Assembly: GCF_021531315.1 (NCBI RefSeq)
Contig: NZ_JAFBIQ010000003.1
Location: forward strand, 124,001 to 188,000
Length of the DNA stretch: 64,000 nucleotides
From: Oscillibacter valericigenes
GTDB lineage: Bacteria; Bacillota; Clostridia; Oscillospirales; Oscillospiraceae
Direction: 5' to 3'
Shown here piece after piece: positions 63,183 to 64,000 of this stretch. The stretch's first letter is position 1. Every line of letters starts with the position of its first letter. A program made the position numbers and the translations under genes. The notes beneath the pieces were generated by a model, which saw only the letters and a program-made list of their open reading frames with translations, made no database searches and had not been told where the DNA came from.

Positions 63183-63211
63183 TTGCAAAACCGGACATTC
63201 TGTGCTATGCT
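63183..63211 (+). promoter_or_regulatory. Promoter of the small P-loop gene
   Basis: TTGCAA (63183-63188) and TATGCT (63206-63211) are 17 bp apart with an extended -10 TG. Confidence 0.7.
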
Positions 63212-63267
63212 GATGGTAAGGATACCGCGCATTGCCGCGCGGATGTTATGCGAAGGAGTGATTTCTT

Positions 63268-63678
63268 ATGGTTAGACTTATCATGGGTGAGAAGGGCACC
63301 GGCAAGACCAAAAAGCTCATCGAGCTGATCAACGCCGCCGTCACTGAGGAAAACGGCAATGTGGTGTGCATCGAGGCGAAGTCCACGATGACCTTTGACA
63401 TCCATTATCATGTTCGTCTGATCTCTGCCGACGAATATCAGATCACCACCTACGAGGGCCTGCGCGGCTTTGTCAGCGGTCTGTATGCCGGCAATTATGA
63501 TATTTCCCACATTTTTATCGACAATCTCTTCAAGATCGTCGGCGGCGACTGCAATCAGGAGGCGGACGATTTCCTCGACTGCCTCAACCGCTTCAGCAAC
63601 GATCACGGCGTGAAGTTCACCGTTTCCGTCACCGGCGATCCGAGCCTTGCAACCGACGGGATGCAGAAATACCTGTAA
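63268..63678 (+). CDS. Small P-loop NTPase-like protein, unknown function
   Basis: This 136-aa protein has a Walker A motif right at the N-terminus (IMGEKGTGKTKKL, residues 5-17) and a Walker B-like ISHIFIDNLFKI near residue 80. It is far smaller than a normal AAA+ or ABC ATPase and has no further recognised domain. The fold is probably a minimal P-loop domain. It has its own promoter and terminator, so it is transcribed alone. AAGGAG precedes the start. Confidence 0.75.
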   Translation: MVRLIMGEKGTGKTKKLIELINAAVTEENGNVVCIEAKSTMTFDIHYHVRLISADEYQITTYEGLRGFVSGLYAGNYDISHIFIDNLFKIVGGDCNQEADDFLDCLNRFSNDHGVKFTVSVTGDPSLATDGMQKYL

Positions 63679-63700
63679 GCACAGGGGATACGAACATAAA

Positions 63701-63733
63701 GAAGGAGATGGCAGAGCCATCTCCTTCTTCTTT
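63701..63733. terminator. Terminator after the small P-loop gene
   Basis: GAAGGAGATGGC (63701-63712) pairs with GCCATCTCCTTC (63716-63727) around AGA, with TTCTTTTA after it. It also lies at the end of the minus-strand gene stopping at 63743. Confidence 0.9.
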
Positions 63734-63742
63734 TATCTTGTT

Positions 63743-64000
63743 TTACTTCAGCACATATACGGTGCCGATGCCCAGCAGGCGGCACAGCTCCACCTTTCCG
63801 GCAATGTCCGCTTCGCTCTCGTACCACACGACCGTGACCGAGCCGTCCTTCTCTGTGCGGTAGATACAAGAGCTTTCGTGTTGCGCCGAACGGTGGACAC
63901 GCATTCCCTCGGAGAGCAGCTCGAGCAGCTCGCCCTCGCTCAGCTCCCGCGTGTCGGTCACCTTTCCGTCGCGCGTGACCTGCATCAGCGGCACGGCGCG
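63743..64000 (-). CDS. Unknown protein, C-terminal part (5' end at the window edge)
   Basis: An open minus-strand frame runs from the right edge to the stop at 63743, at least 85 codons. The visible part is charged, with ELSEGELLELLSEGMRVHRS and a C-terminal segment CRLLGIGTVYVLK. Possible starts (GTG at 63994, ATG at 63985) have no clear ribosome binding site, so the real start is probably outside the window. I do not recognise the family. Confidence 0.6.
   Translation of the reverse strand, partial: RAVPLMQVTRDGKVTDTRELSEGELLELLSEGMRVHRSAQHESSCIYRTEKDGSVTVVWYESEADIAGKVELCRLLGIGTVYVLK

Overview
The window is a G+C-rich chromosomal stretch of an anaerobic, probably spore-forming Firmicute. 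The family is most likely Oscillospiraceae/Ruminococcaceae-like Clostridia; that placement is inferred from gene content and from G/C-ending codons, not from a search. Supporting genes are the Rnf complex in the order D-G-E-A-B, a one-chain pyruvate:ferredoxin oxidoreductase, HrcA with a CIRCE operator, the glmU-prs-pth-mfd order known from Bacillus and Clostridium, and a SpoIIQ-like LytM protein. I saw no tRNA, rRNA, CRISPR array, prophage or complete insertion sequence. Nearly all coding space is housekeeping or core anaerobic metabolism.

Layout. 1-3042: end of the rnf operon (ferredoxin-driven ion pump). 3136-9301: heat-shock operon hrcA-grpE-dnaK-dnaJ behind a consensus promoter and CIRCE, running into a PHP phosphatase and rpiB. 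9411-15339: a membrane-anchored DUF4015-like protein, an MBL-fold protein divergent from a radical SAM/SPASM gene, then mutY, tdk, a PflX-like radical SAM gene and dCMP deaminase. 15346-18630 (minus): a DUF2812 membrane protein with its PadR repressor, and a diguanylate cyclase with a candidate c-di-GMP-type leader RNA. 18996-25610: oleate hydratase, two TetR regulators, and an operon of a radical SAM protein, metK and a small alarmone synthetase. 25730-32258 (minus): mfd, pth, prs and a GlmU-like acetyltransferase whose N-terminal half has lost its uridylyltransferase motifs.

32482-37731: trmL, then pgk-tpiA-gpmI (lower glycolysis), with a small inserted element behind pgk, then the SpoIIQ-like gene. 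37775-40588 (minus): a MATE transporter, prfB without the frameshift, and an unannotated 26-codon gene with its own promoter and terminator. 40786-45312: a phosphoesterase, mnmG, a cyclase-family enzyme and argF (minus). 45593-54567: an AraC-type regulator with two HTH domains, then a branched-chain-type ABC importer (livJHMGF) followed by glutamine synthetase and an M20 amidohydrolase, which looks like a nitrogen uptake and assimilation block. 54621-59106 (minus): an F420-glutamyl-ligase-like protein and nifJ. 59428-64000: a ComM-like ATPase, a membrane protein, thiI, pncC, a small P-loop protein, and the C-terminal end of an unknown gene.

The genes fit a ferredoxin-based energy scheme: glycolysis gives pyruvate, PFOR reduces ferredoxin, and Rnf oxidises it while pumping ions. 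I see no clear undescribed multi-gene system. The best candidates for novelty are small: the 26-codon gene, the GGDEF leader RNA, the degenerate GlmU, and the element and 34-bp duplication at the pgk 3' end. Start codons were chosen from ribosome binding sites and family alignment. Promoter, operator and RNA calls are pattern-based and untested.
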